The translations under genes and the position numbers were made by a program. From Schwartzia sp. (in: firmicutes) (GTDB lineage: Bacteria; Bacillota; Negativicutes; Selenomonadales; Selenomonadaceae): a DNA stretch of 6,041 nt. Positions 1 through 5,526 of this stretch are shown here, piece after piece. Location of the stretch: assembly GCA_024691625.1 (NCBI GenBank), contig JAILNL010000099.1, positions 1-6,041 of the forward strand, written 5' to 3'. Positions within the stretch are counted from its first letter, which is position 1. Every line of letters begins with the position of its first letter. Below the pieces are notes generated by a model that was not told the origin of the DNA, made no database searches, and saw only the letters and a list, made by a program, of their open reading frames with translations.

Positions 1-426
1 GCGCTTTGCCTTGTCCTGATAGCACGGGCCGATGCCGCGCTTCGTCGTTCCGATTTTGCTGTTGCCGCGAAGCTCCTCGCTGAGCTCGTCGATGAGGCTG
101 TGATACGGGAGAACAACATGGGCGCGGTTCGACAGACGGATACCGCTGACATCAATGCCGCGGGCCGCCATAGCGTCCATTTCCTCAAGCATAACCTTCG
201 GGTCTACGACAACGCCGTTGCCAATGACGCAAAGCGTTCCTTTGTAAAGGATACCCGACGGAAGAAGGCGGAGCTTATATTCTTCGCCGTTTACCGCAAC
301 CGTGTGCCCTGCGTTGCTTCCGCCGCCATAGCGCACGACTGCCTCTGCCTGCTGTGCAAGATAATCTACGATTTTACCCTTGCCTTCATCGCCCCACTGG
401 CTGCCCATTACTACTACTGCTGACAT
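1..426 (-). CDS. purA: Adenylosuccinate synthetase, N-terminal part (cut by window edge)
   Basis: This enzyme joins IMP and aspartate, using GTP, to give adenylosuccinate, the first committed step from IMP to AMP, in the cytoplasm. The visible 142 codons start [18 protein letters not shown], the family's N-terminal signature: a GDEGKGK nucleotide loop at residues 12-18 with catalytic Asp13, NAGHT with catalytic His41 at 38-42, and the conserved GTTKRGIGP segment at 127-135. The rest (family proteins are about 430 residues) lies beyond position 1. The start ATG at 424-426 is preceded by AAGGGG at a suitable distance. It lies 109 bases downstream of purB on the same strand. I see no convincing promoter in the gap, so co-transcription with purB is likely. 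Nothing in the visible part looks damaged. Confidence 0.97.
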   Translation of the reverse strand, partial: MSAVVVMGSQWGDEGKGKIVDYLAQQAEAVVRYGGGSNAGHTVAVNGEEYKLRLLPSGILYKGTLCVIGNGVVVDPKVMLEEMDAMAARGIDVSGIRLSNRAHVVLPYHSLIDELSEELRGNSKIGTTKRGIGPCYQDKAKR

Positions 427-535
427 AATTCATATCCCCTTAATAAATCATAAAAGTTAGGAAAGTGCCATGACTCCGACACCTCATATATCCATCAACG
501 GGAACTGTTAATTCCCTGCGAATTTCCTCAGATTC
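427..535 (-). other. purB-purA intergenic spacer
   Basis: This 109-base spacer holds no gene. A weak inverted repeat, GGGAA-N7-TTCCC, sits at 500-516 without a T run, so it is not a convincing terminator. A TATGAT hexamer occurs upstream of purA, but no acceptable -35 box accompanies it. Read-through from purB into purA is the simplest reading. Confidence 0.4.
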
Positions 536-1828
536 TTAAAGCCCGAAACGCTCAAAAATCATGTCGATATTGCGCAGGAAGTATTTATAATCGAAGCATT
601 CATCGATTTCTTCTTTTGTAAGATACTTCGTGATATCCGGGTCCTTCTCGACATTTGTGCGGAAGTCCTCGCCCTCGAGCCAGCGCTTCATAGCATTGCG
701 CTGTACCCATTTATAAGCATCCTCACGCAGTACGCCCTTGCTGACAACAGCGAGCATGATACGCTGGCTGTAGATAAGACCGCCCGTCTTGTTCATGTTT
801 GCAATCATAGCATCCGGATAAACAAGAAGCTTATCAATGATGTTCGTGAACTTCTTGATGCAGTAATCAACGTTGATTGTGCTGTCAGGAAGGATTACGC
901 GCTCAACGGAGGAGTGCGAGATATCGCGCTCATGCCAGAGAGTGATGTCCTCCATAGCAGCGATTGCATTGCCGCGGACGAGACGCGCCATACCTGCAAC
1001 GCGCTCGCAGGTGATAGGATTGCGTTTATGCGGCATTGCGGAAGAGCCCTTCTGTCCCGGGCTGAAATATTCCTCTGCCTCGCGGATATCCGTACGCTGC
1101 AGATTGCGGACCTCGGTTGCGAATTTTTCAAAGGAGCTTGCTACAATAGCTAGTGTTGTCATGTATTCCGCATGACGGTCGCGCTGGATAACCTGCGTTG
1201 CAAGGCGTACCGGAGTGAGGCCCAGCTTCTTGCAGACGATTTCCTCAATGCGCGGGTCGATATTGGAATACGTTCCAACAGCGCCGGAGAGCTTGCCTAC
1301 AGCAACGATTTTCTGAGCATGCTCTACGCGCTCGATATCGCGCTCGACCTCAGCCATCCAGAGGCAGAGCTTCAGACCGAAGGTCATAGGCTCAGCGTGG
1401 ATACCGTGTGTACGGCCGATGCACGGCGTGTGTTTGAATTCAGCGGCACGGCGTTTCAGAACCGCATGGAATTTGCGGAGATCATCAAGAATGATATCCG
1501 CGGATTTCTTCATCATAAGACCAAGCGCCGTATCCTTTACGTCGCTTGATGTAAGACCTTTATGGATGTATTTCGAGTCATCACCGACGTACTCGGCAAC
1601 ATTCGTCAGAAAAGCAATGATATCATGGTTCGTGACCTTCTCAATCTCATGGACACGCTCCAGGTCAAAATTTGCTTTTGCGCGGATATTCTTCGCGGCT
1701 TCCGCCGGAATCTCTCCGAGCTCTGCCATCGCATCGCAGGCTGCCATTTCGACTTCGAGAATCTCCTCGAACTCATGCTGCAGCGACCACAGATTACCCA
1801 TCTCAGGGTTTGTATAACGTTGAATCAT
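536..1828 (-). CDS. purB: Adenylosuccinate lyase
   Basis: Adenylosuccinate lyase releases fumarate in two purine steps: SAICAR to AICAR, and adenylosuccinate to AMP. It is a cytoplasmic homotetramer of the fumarase/aspartase superfamily. With the start chosen here it has 430 residues, normal for the Bacillus/Thermotoga-type enzyme. Family landmarks are in order: TNHDI with His68, TSSD at 93-96, GRTHGIHAEP with the catalytic His141, and the signature loop SSAMPHKRNP at 262-271 with the catalytic serine. An open frame extends 24 codons further upstream, but the ATG at 1826-1828 is chosen because GGAGGAGG lies just before it and the protein then begins MIQRYTNPEMGNLW, as family members do. purA follows on the same strand, so these are the two AMP-branch enzymes. 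Confidence 0.97.
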   Translation of the reverse strand: MIQRYTNPEMGNLWSLQHEFEEILEVEMAACDAMAELGEIPAEAAKNIRAKANFDLERVHEIEKVTNHDIIAFLTNVAEYVGDDSKYIHKGLTSSDVKDTALGLMMKKSADIILDDLRKFHAVLKRRAAEFKHTPCIGRTHGIHAEPMTFGLKLCLWMAEVERDIERVEHAQKIVAVGKLSGAVGTYSNIDPRIEEIVCKKLGLTPVRLATQVIQRDRHAEYMTTLAIVASSFEKFATEVRNLQRTDIREAEEYFSPGQKGSSAMPHKRNPITCERVAGMARLVRGNAIAAMEDITLWHERDISHSSVERVILPDSTINVDYCIKKFTNIIDKLLVYPDAMIANMNKTGGLIYSQRIMLAVVSKGVLREDAYKWVQRNAMKRWLEGEDFRTNVEKDPDITKYLTKEEIDECFDYKYFLRNIDMIFERFGL

Positions 1829-1833
1829 TCTTT

Positions 1834-1851
1834 GTTTCCTCCTCCAGAAAC
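1834..1851 (-). promoter_or_regulatory. purB ribosome binding site in a small hairpin loop
   Basis: On the minus strand the sequence reads GTTTC-TGGAGGAG-GAAAC, a perfect 5-bp stem with an 8-base loop that contains the whole Shine-Dalgarno core. The 3' arm ends five bases before the purB ATG. It fixes the start choice for purB. A 5-bp stem could occur by chance; similar but longer arrangements precede the NlpC/P60 gene and tatA. Confidence 0.4.
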
Positions 1852-1866
1852 CCGAAAATACTGTCT

Positions 1867-1909
1867 GCGGGCACACAAAAACCCGCTGAGCCCAAGTCAT
1901 GGCTCAACG
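1867..1909 (-). terminator. Terminator-like hairpin at the 5' end of the purB leader, with an overlapping alternative stem
   Basis: On the minus strand a 9-bp stem (arms 1901-1909 and 1884-1892, one G-U pair, loop 1893-1900) is followed by GG and five T (1877-1881). That makes a moderate intrinsic terminator. A second stem, GCGGG at 1882-1886 with CCCGC at 1867-1871, shares bases 1884-1886 with the first and places the T run in its loop, so the two cannot both form fully. The hairpin begins where transcription from the purB promoter should start, so it may be a 5' cap structure or an attenuator. It may instead terminate the upstream YdjM-like gene. Confidence 0.45.
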
Positions 1910-1914
1910 CATTT

Positions 1915-1944
1915 ATCATAGCATTGTGTATGTAATCATGTCAA
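1915..1944 (-). promoter_or_regulatory. purB promoter (TTGACA-N18-TATGAT)
   Basis: On the minus strand a perfect -35 TTGACA (1939-1944) and a -10 TATGAT (1915-1920) are separated by 18 bases, a near-consensus housekeeping promoter in the gap after the YdjM-like gene. Transcription should begin near 1908, giving a leader of about 80 bases before the purB ATG at 1828. It probably drives purB-purA. Confidence 0.75.
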
Positions 1945-1957
1945 TGTATACACGAGC

Positions 1958-2413
1958 TCAGCTTCCATAGAGCAGCTTTATGCCATACGCCGCCAGTACG
2001 ATTCCAAGCGCGAAAAAATACTCCCTGAAGGAGCCGACCGGGAACAGCTTCAGACCGATTTTCTCTCCTGGGAAGATAAGAGGCACCTTTCCGCAGAGCG
2101 CGTCCTCAAGTATATGCAGAAGCGCTCCTGCCATCACCGCAACGGGAATGAGCATCCAACGTCCCGAGTCTCCGTTTTCCATGCCCTGCTCTGCCGAAAG
2201 CACCGCCGCTATAACAAAGAGATACGGCGCCGGCCAGTGGGACCAGCCGCGGTGGCTGCCGCGCCAAAGCCAATAATCCTTTGCCTTGCGCGGGTCTCCG
2301 TCCAGGCGATCAGGAATTACGGCTCCTGCCATGGCGCACACCGTCAGAGTCAAATCCTCAGTAACCGTATAGACGAGTACACCTGTAACCACCTCATGGC
2401 TGATCCATTTCAT
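1958..2413 (-). CDS. YdjM-family (PF04307) membrane-bound predicted metal-dependent hydrolase
   Basis: A 151-residue integral membrane protein of the YdjM/DUF457 family, whose members are called metal-dependent hydrolases by sequence but have no firm substrate. Polar family residues sit between hydrophobic stretches: His6 (SHEVVTG), IPD at 33-35, the RGSHRGWSHWP block at 51-61 with His54 and His59, and LLHILEDALC with His100 and Asp104. Hydrophobic segments lie near 9-33, 61-73, 87-103 and 132-149. I chose ATG at 2411-2413 because GGAAG lies eight bases upstream; a GTG at 2420-2422 would add three residues but has that GGAA directly against it. It precedes purB on the same strand, but purB has its own promoter, so a functional link is not implied. 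Confidence 0.8.
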   Translation of the reverse strand: MKWISHEVVTGVLVYTVTEDLTLTVCAMAGAVIPDRLDGDPRKAKDYWLWRGSHRGWSHWPAPYLFVIAAVLSAEQGMENGDSGRWMLIPVAVMAGALLHILEDALCGKVPLIFPGEKIGLKLFPVGSFREYFFALGIVLAAYGIKLLYGS

Positions 2414-2451
2414 CCGTTTCACTTCCGTTCTGTTTTGTTCTATTCTATCTT

Positions 2452-2460
2452 ATTGTAGCA
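2452..2460 (-). promoter_or_regulatory. Probable extended -10 promoter of the YdjM-like gene
   Basis: On the minus strand TGC-TACAAT forms an extended -10 element (hexamer at 2452-2457), about 40 bases before the start codon. No good -35 box is visible at 17-18 bases, which is tolerated in extended -10 promoters. A perfect palindrome (2461-2470) abuts it on the upstream side. Confidence 0.45.
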
Positions 2461-2470
2461 CAAACGTTTG
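2461..2470. repeat. Palindrome CAAACGTTTG in the divergent promoter region
   Basis: A perfect 10-base palindrome with a central CG lies between the divergent promoters of the YdjM-like gene and the DUF2939-like gene, directly against the former's extended -10. Central-CG palindromes of this form are typical half-site pairs of LacI/PurR/CcpA-family regulators. The bases outside it do not fit the full CcpA consensus. It may be an operator; no regulator is encoded here. Confidence 0.35.
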
Positions 2471-2496
2471 AAAAAATCTTGTTTTTATTTGTTTAC

Positions 2497-2525
2497 TTGC
2501 ATGAAACTTTAACGAAACGTATACT
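2497..2525 (+). promoter_or_regulatory. Promoter of the DUF2939-like gene (TTGCAT-N17-TATACT)
   Basis: A -35 TTGCAT (2497-2502) and -10 TATACT (2520-2525) are separated by exactly 17 bases. Transcription should begin near 2532, about 50 bases before the ATG at 2582. Confidence 0.65.
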
Positions 2526-2533
2526 TATTGTGT

Positions 2534-2562
2534 ATGCGGTTTTTCAATAACAAACTCCGCAT
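2534..2562 (+). other. Leader hairpin of the DUF2939-like gene
   Basis: ATGCGG (2534-2539) pairs with CCGCAT (2557-2562) around a 17-base loop, starting almost at the predicted transcription start. No T run follows, so it is not a terminator. It may protect the 5' end of the mRNA. The ribosome site (AAGGAA around 2571) lies just after it. Confidence 0.35.
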
Positions 2563-2581
2563 GTAACGGAAAGGAACATTT

Positions 2582-3682
2582 ATGAACCATGAATCAGTAA
2601 AAAGCCGCATTGAGCGCCGGCGCAAAGCTCAGCAGCAGCAGCTTCTGCTTGTGATTGCTTTTTTCTCCGTCGCGCTCGGAGGCTGGCTCTGGTATCACTT
2701 CATCTACATACGAACTCCGGAATACGCCATCAAGTCTTTGCAAAGTGCAATCACTCAGCACGATGCGGAAAAAGCGGAGCGCTATCTCGCCCTTGATAAG
2801 ATTTTAAGCTCTGCCTATGACGACCTCACAGACGATATGCTCCGCTACGATTCATCGCTGACCGATGACAACCGTGACAGATACACAGCCTTTTACGCTC
2901 AAATCAAGCCCGAAATGCTCGGAGGGCTGAAAGATACCATTCTCCGCTTCGCGGCGACAGGCGAGTGGATTCTTCCCGACGGAACGGATATAACGAAAGG
3001 ACGCCTTTTAGGCATCGACTTTGAACGCTTCCTTGAGAGATCGCAGATCCGCTCCACAGAGCTCGTGGACGAGCCGTCAGTTCATGTGACAGGCAACCAG
3101 ACCGCTTCGGGTACTGTAACCATAAGAGACTGCTTTACGCAGTACACCTTCACCCTGCATTTCTCCATGCATCAGGCAGAGGACGGGCACTGGCAGATTA
3201 CAAGGATTGACAACTACCGCACATATCTCGACACAATCTCGCCACGTCAGAATCGCGACATTGCAGATTACATAGCCGCGACACATGGCATAGTAAAGGA
3301 ATACAATGAGCAGTTCGAAGCACAGCGCACACGATTCCGTGCGCTTACAGCTCAGGCCCGCGGCCGCCTCACAGGAAACACCGCCGCAGCAATCAAGGCT
3401 CTCATACAGAATGAAGTCGTACCGACTCTGAAGGAACGCCAGGAGCAGCTTGATGCCGTGAGCATTCCCCCCGGCGCGAAATATCTTGCAAACCAGAGAC
3501 ATACATCTACAGATTTAACAATCGAAGCGTGGAAGCATTATCTCCATGCGATGGAACGGCAGTCAAACGAAGAATTCCAGACAGCGGAAACGCTTTTGAA
3601 GCAGGCAGTCGAAACCGACATGCGCATAAAGGACATAATCCGCCACAACACCGTCAGCCAGGCGCTGCCGGATATACCGTAA
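2582..3682 (+). CDS. Membrane-anchored protein with DUF2939-like N-terminal region, function unknown
   Basis: This 366-residue protein has a short basic cytoplasmic tail with a Gln run (residues 1-20), one membrane anchor (about 20-42) and a large domain expected outside the membrane. Residues 45-80 (TPEYAIKSLQSAITQHDAEK and onward) resemble the start of DUF2939/DUF4878-type domains, in which a residue pair after the anchor leads into a helix describing repeated use of a substrate; that likeness is recognised by eye only. Residues 165-212 look like a beta-rich fold (GTVTIRD, FTLHFSM, GHWQITRIDNY). The C-terminal 225-350 is charged and helical, possibly coiled coil. The start ATG follows AAGGAA at good spacing. 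It has its own promoter and terminator, so it is a single-gene unit. No enzyme motif was seen, and the role is unknown. Confidence 0.8.
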   Translation: MNHESVKSRIERRRKAQQQQLLLVIAFFSVALGGWLWYHFIYIRTPEYAIKSLQSAITQHDAEKAERYLALDKILSSAYDDLTDDMLRYDSSLTDDNRDRYTAFYAQIKPEMLGGLKDTILRFAATGEWILPDGTDITKGRLLGIDFERFLERSQIRSTELVDEPSVHVTGNQTASGTVTIRDCFTQYTFTLHFSMHQAEDGHWQITRIDNYRTYLDTISPRQNRDIADYIAATHGIVKEYNEQFEAQRTRFRALTAQARGRLTGNTAAAIKALIQNEVVPTLKERQEQLDAVSIPPGAKYLANQRHTSTDLTIEAWKHYLHAMERQSNEEFQTAETLLKQAVETDMRIKDIIRHNTVSQALPDIP

Positions 3683-3724
3683 AAAAGAGGGTACCGCACA
3701 TTAATGCGATACCCTCTTTTATTA
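3681..3724. terminator. Bidirectional terminator, repeat copy A
   Basis: Right after the stop codon of the DUF2939-like gene comes a long stem: GAGGGTA (3687-3693) pairs with TACCCTC (3710-3716), then a C/A mismatch, then CGCA with TGCG, closed by a short loop. It is flanked by six A on the left and four T on the right, so it works in both directions and also serves the convergent zeta-type toxin gene ending at 3732. The same hairpin recurs at 4718-4757 with only two differences, both in the loop. Confidence 0.9.
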
Positions 3725-3731
3725 TTCCTTC

Positions 3732-4286
3732 TTACTGCATAAGTGACAATATCCTTTCCTCACTCCACAGCTCATTTGAAAAGATAGAAATATCCTCTTT
3801 ATGCTTGCGAATGATTCTGAACGGATTCATCGTATTGTCGTATACATGCAGAATGTCGCATATCTCCAACAATTCTTTTATGTGCCCAAGTGACTTCTCA
3901 TACCGTGAAATAATCTTTCCCCTTTCAACGTCATGACCGCCCTGGGCCACTCTTGACTGAACCCGGGCAACATTCACACGAGGGTCTACCGTCAAAACGA
4001 AGATACACTTAATGAAGTATCCCTCTTCCTTTGCCTTTCGCAGTATTTTCATCTTATACTCTGATGACAGCACAGTTTCAAAGGTGAAGTCTTTTTTATT
4101 CGTTATAGAATCATAGCGCTTTTTATCTACCAACCGGGCCGCTTCCTCATTATCCATCCCTGTTGCGGCAACAACATCATCAGCATTGGTGTACTCGCCG
4201 ATTGTTTCGAAATATCTCGTAAAGGTACTTTTACCTGAGCCGTTCGGCCCTGCGATAACCAAAATCATCGGTTTCTTATTCAACAT
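3732..4286 (-). CDS. Zeta-toxin-like kinase (COG4185 family), probable toxin of a toxin-antitoxin pair
   Basis: A 184-residue P-loop protein of the COG4185/zeta toxin group. Walker A is GPNGSGKST (13-21, Lys19). It is followed by TNADDV (33-38), the FTFETVLSS block (67-75, Glu70), and the group-typical RVAQGGHDV (112-120) leading to RY at 128-129, then VYDN (148-151). Classic zeta toxins phosphorylate UDP-N-acetylglucosamine and poison cell-wall synthesis. Whether this shorter protein does so is inference, as zeta proper is about 290 residues. Its ATG (4284-4286) overlaps the end of the upstream small gene by 11 bases, with GGGAG at good spacing inside that gene, so translation is coupled. 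G+C is about 42% across the block against roughly 55% in neighbours, a sign of transfer. A non-toxin kinase role is possible. Confidence 0.85.
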   Translation of the reverse strand: MLNKKPMILVIAGPNGSGKSTFTRYFETIGEYTNADDVVAATGMDNEEAARLVDKKRYDSITNKKDFTFETVLSSEYKMKILRKAKEEGYFIKCIFVLTVDPRVNVARVQSRVAQGGHDVERGKIISRYEKSLGHIKELLEICDILHVYDNTMNPFRIIRKHKEDISIFSNELWSEERILSLMQ

Positions 4287-4518
4287 ATTTTATGCTCCCG
4301 TCGGCATATTCAACAAAAGCCCGTTTTGTTTTTATATCATATTTGGCTATCGGCTTGCTGCATACCTTTGCTTTATCTATCGCAGATTGTACAGCAGCTG
4401 CGGCGCGTCGATCCATTTCTGCGTCATTCACACTTATTACCTCGCTGTCGGATGACATGTCCCCCTTCGCAATGACCTTGACGGACATGTTTCCAATTTT
4501 TCTCACGATGCCACTCAT
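4276..4518 (-). CDS. Small protein, putative antitoxin of the zeta-type kinase
   Basis: An 80-residue protein, starting MSGIVRKIGN, encoded directly upstream of and overlapping the zeta-type kinase gene by 11 bases. Position, size and coupling are those of an antitoxin. Residues 30-52 (NDAEMDRRAAAAVQSAIDKA region) should form an Ala-rich helix. The C-terminal end, about 56-80, reads like a beta hairpin (KYDIKTKRAFVEYADGS). It does not look like the classic epsilon antitoxin, and I recognise no DNA-binding fold. The ATG at 4516-4518 was chosen because AAAGGG precedes it at about nine bases. The frame continues 19 codons upstream to another ATG, but that stretch overlaps the promoter region and has no ribosome site. 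Antitoxin function is inferred from context only. Confidence 0.65.
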   Translation of the reverse strand: MSGIVRKIGNMSVKVIAKGDMSSDSEVISVNDAEMDRRAAAAVQSAIDKAKVCSKPIAKYDIKTKRAFVEYADGSIKYVE

Positions 4519-4573
4519 TTTTTCACGCCCTTTTCTCAATAGCAAAATATAAATTATTGTGTTTCTTATACGC

Positions 4574-4603
4574 ATTATAACGCATTCGTTCAGGTTTTGC
4601 CAA
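4574..4603 (-). promoter_or_regulatory. Toxin-antitoxin promoter (TTGGCA-N18-TATAAT)
   Basis: On the minus strand a -35 TTGGCA (4598-4603) and a perfect -10 TATAAT (4574-4579) lie 18 bases apart, 11 of 12 consensus positions. Transcription should begin near 4567, about 50 bases before the antitoxin ATG. The -35 box lies inside an inverted repeat (4594-4612), so the promoter is probably repressible. Confidence 0.7.
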
Positions 4604-4612
4604 AGGCAAAAC
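4594..4612. repeat. Inverted repeat over the -35 box of the toxin-antitoxin promoter, likely operator
   Basis: GTTTTGCC and GGCAAAAC are perfect 8-base arms around AAA. The repeat covers most of the -35 hexamer, where a bound repressor would block RNA polymerase. Autoregulation by the antitoxin or by the toxin-antitoxin complex is the usual arrangement and is inferred here. No T run follows either arm, so it is not a terminator. Confidence 0.5.
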
Positions 4613-4717
4613 TTCCTCTATCAGCATCGCAACGAGGCTGGAGATATGCTCGCCGCCTGTTATTTGTCCCAGCCCCACTTACAGAAGCGGGGAACATCTT
4701 TTGCCGAGTTATAACGC
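4613..4717. other. Spacer between the toxin-antitoxin promoter and terminator copy B
   Basis: Apart from the possible remnant frame, this stretch holds a minus-strand hairpin with 8-bp arms (4673-4680 and 4685-4692, one G-U pair, 4-base loop) without a T run. A 10-base direct repeat TTATAACGCA occurs at 4575-4584 and 4709-4718, so copies lie at the toxin-antitoxin -10 box and just before terminator copy B. Neither has a clear role. Confidence 0.3.
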
Positions 4718-4762
4718 AAAAAGAGGGTACCGCACGTTTAATGCGATACCCTCTTTTGTTTT
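4718..4762 (-). terminator. Terminator of the NlpC/P60 gene, repeat copy B
   Basis: Directly after the NlpC/P60 gene, on the minus strand, the GAGGGTA/TACCCTC hairpin (arms 4723-4729 and 4747-4753, with the inner CGCA/TGCG pairs) is followed by five T. Compared with copy A at 3681-3720 it has one substitution and one extra base, both in the loop, and keeps the same C/A mismatch in the stem. It also has a T run on the plus-strand side. Confidence 0.88.
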
Positions 4763-4766
4763 TCAA

Positions 4767-5447
4767 TTAAACGAGACGCGTTGCCCCTGCGAAGGCTCTT
4801 ACGCGATAGTCTCTTTTCATGGAGTCGTAATCGATAAGCTCGTCCTCTGAATTCGCATGAATGAACTCGTCGTTTCCGACATAGATTCCAACATGGTTGA
4901 TTTCATATCCGTCAGCAGAGAAGAATACCAAATCTCCCGGCTGCAGCTCTGACACCGAAACCTGTCTGCCGACAAGCGCCTGGTCATCTGCCGTACGCGG
5001 CAGGCTGATCCCCTGCTTTGCAAAAACGTAATAAACAAATCCCGAGCAGTCAAAGCCTTCGCTCGGAGATGCACCGCCATAAACATATGGTACACCGAGA
5101 TACTGCTGGGCAGCCTTTACGATTGCCTCGCCTTTTTCAGAAATAAAATTCGGCATCTTTACTTCCGGCAGAGTCTCCCCAAGAAGCGCGAGCTGAACTT
5201 CTTCATCGGCAATCCCGTTGATTGTCATACCGTTTTTCTTCTCATATTCGCGGACAGCATCCTCCATCGCCGGACCGAATACCCCGTCTACTACGACAGC
5301 ATAGCCGTCATCACTGAGCTTCTGCTGAATCCTGCGAACCGCATCACCCTGGTCACCCTGACTTAAGCTCTGACAGAATCCAATCCCCGGAAGCGCCAGA
5401 ACCGCCGTCATCACCAACACTGACATAATTTTTCTTACTGCTTGCAT
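4767..5447 (-). CDS. Secreted peptidoglycan hydrolase: PG-binding domain plus NlpC/P60 endopeptidase
   Basis: A 226-residue exported cell-wall hydrolase. A signal peptide covers residues 1-25 (basic start, hydrophobic 7-20, cleavage likely near GFCQS). A PG_binding_1-type domain spans about 28-88 (GDAVRRIQQKL, DGVFGPAMEDAV, NGIAD). The NlpC/P60 domain fills 105-226, with the catalytic Cys134 in GFDCSGFVYY, His185 in NHVGIYVG and a third polar residue, probably His197 in FIHANS. Such enzymes cut the gamma-D-Glu to diamino-acid bond of the stem peptide. The cysteine at 25 lacks a lipobox, since Phe precedes it. The ATG at 5445-5447 follows AGGAGG; an upstream start nine codons earlier would run through that ribosome site and is rejected. 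It is monocistronic, with its own promoter, a long structured leader and its own terminator. Confidence 0.93.
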   Translation of the reverse strand: MQAVRKIMSVLVMTAVLALPGIGFCQSLSQGDQGDAVRRIQQKLSDDGYAVVVDGVFGPAMEDAVREYEKKNGMTINGIADEEVQLALLGETLPEVKMPNFISEKGEAIVKAAQQYLGVPYVYGGASPSEGFDCSGFVYYVFAKQGISLPRTADDQALVGRQVSVSELQPGDLVFFSADGYEINHVGIYVGNDEFIHANSEDELIDYDSMKRDYRVRAFAGATRLV

Positions 5448-5466
5448 GAATTTCCTCCTAAAACTC
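5448..5466 (-). promoter_or_regulatory. NlpC/P60 gene ribosome binding site in a hairpin loop
   Basis: On the minus strand GAGTTT (5461-5466) can pair with AAATTC (5448-5453), six pairs including one G-U, leaving TAGGAGG in a 7-base loop. The 3' arm touches the ATG. The site decides the start of the gene. The stem is weak, mostly A-T. Confidence 0.4.
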
Positions 5467-5497
5467 AAAACCAATTAAAACTACGGAGATATATAAA

Positions 5498-5523
5498 ACA
5501 CCGCAGAGCTTCCCCTTCGGTGT
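5498..5523 (-). other. NlpC/P60 leader hairpin 3 (terminator-like)
   Basis: On the minus strand ACACCG pairs with CGGTGT (arms 5518-5523 and 5498-5503). After one mismatch the stem continues with about four more pairs around a GAAG loop. Four T follow. It is the hairpin nearest the ribosome site, about 40 bases upstream of it. Confidence 0.45.
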
Positions 5524-5526
5524 AAA

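Larger units (their letters stand above)
4523..4678 (-). pseudogene. Possible gene remnant or leader ORF ahead of the antitoxin gene
   Basis: An open frame of 51 codons runs from a GTG at 4676-4678, preceded directly by a stop, to a TGA at 4523-4525, four bases before the antitoxin ATG. Its translation looks protein-like (a helix such as SSLVAMLIEEVLPLAKPE, then a basic, aromatic tail), but neither the GTG nor an internal ATG at 4625-4627 has a ribosome site. The antitoxin promoter lies inside it. It may be the tail of a gene whose front was lost when the cassette was inserted, or a chance frame. Confidence 0.25.

Noticed and set aside
100..423. Plus-strand open frame antisense to purA
   Set aside because: It lies fully opposite a conserved enzyme gene and its translation has no family-like features.
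873..1921. Several overlapping open frames on both strands across purB
   Set aside because: All are shadows of purB. Its frame carries the complete lyase signature, and none of the others has a ribosome site or a recognisable motif.
2455..2475. CcpA cre site
   Set aside because: Only the central bases match; the outer conserved positions do not.
3077..3502. Minus-strand open frame inside the DUF2939-like gene
   Set aside because: It is cysteine-rich and random-looking, with no ribosome site, and lies opposite a gene that has its own promoter and terminator.
5373..5447. Lipoprotein signal in the NlpC/P60 hydrolase (cysteine at residue 25)
   Set aside because: The residue before the cysteine is phenylalanine, which does not fit a lipobox.
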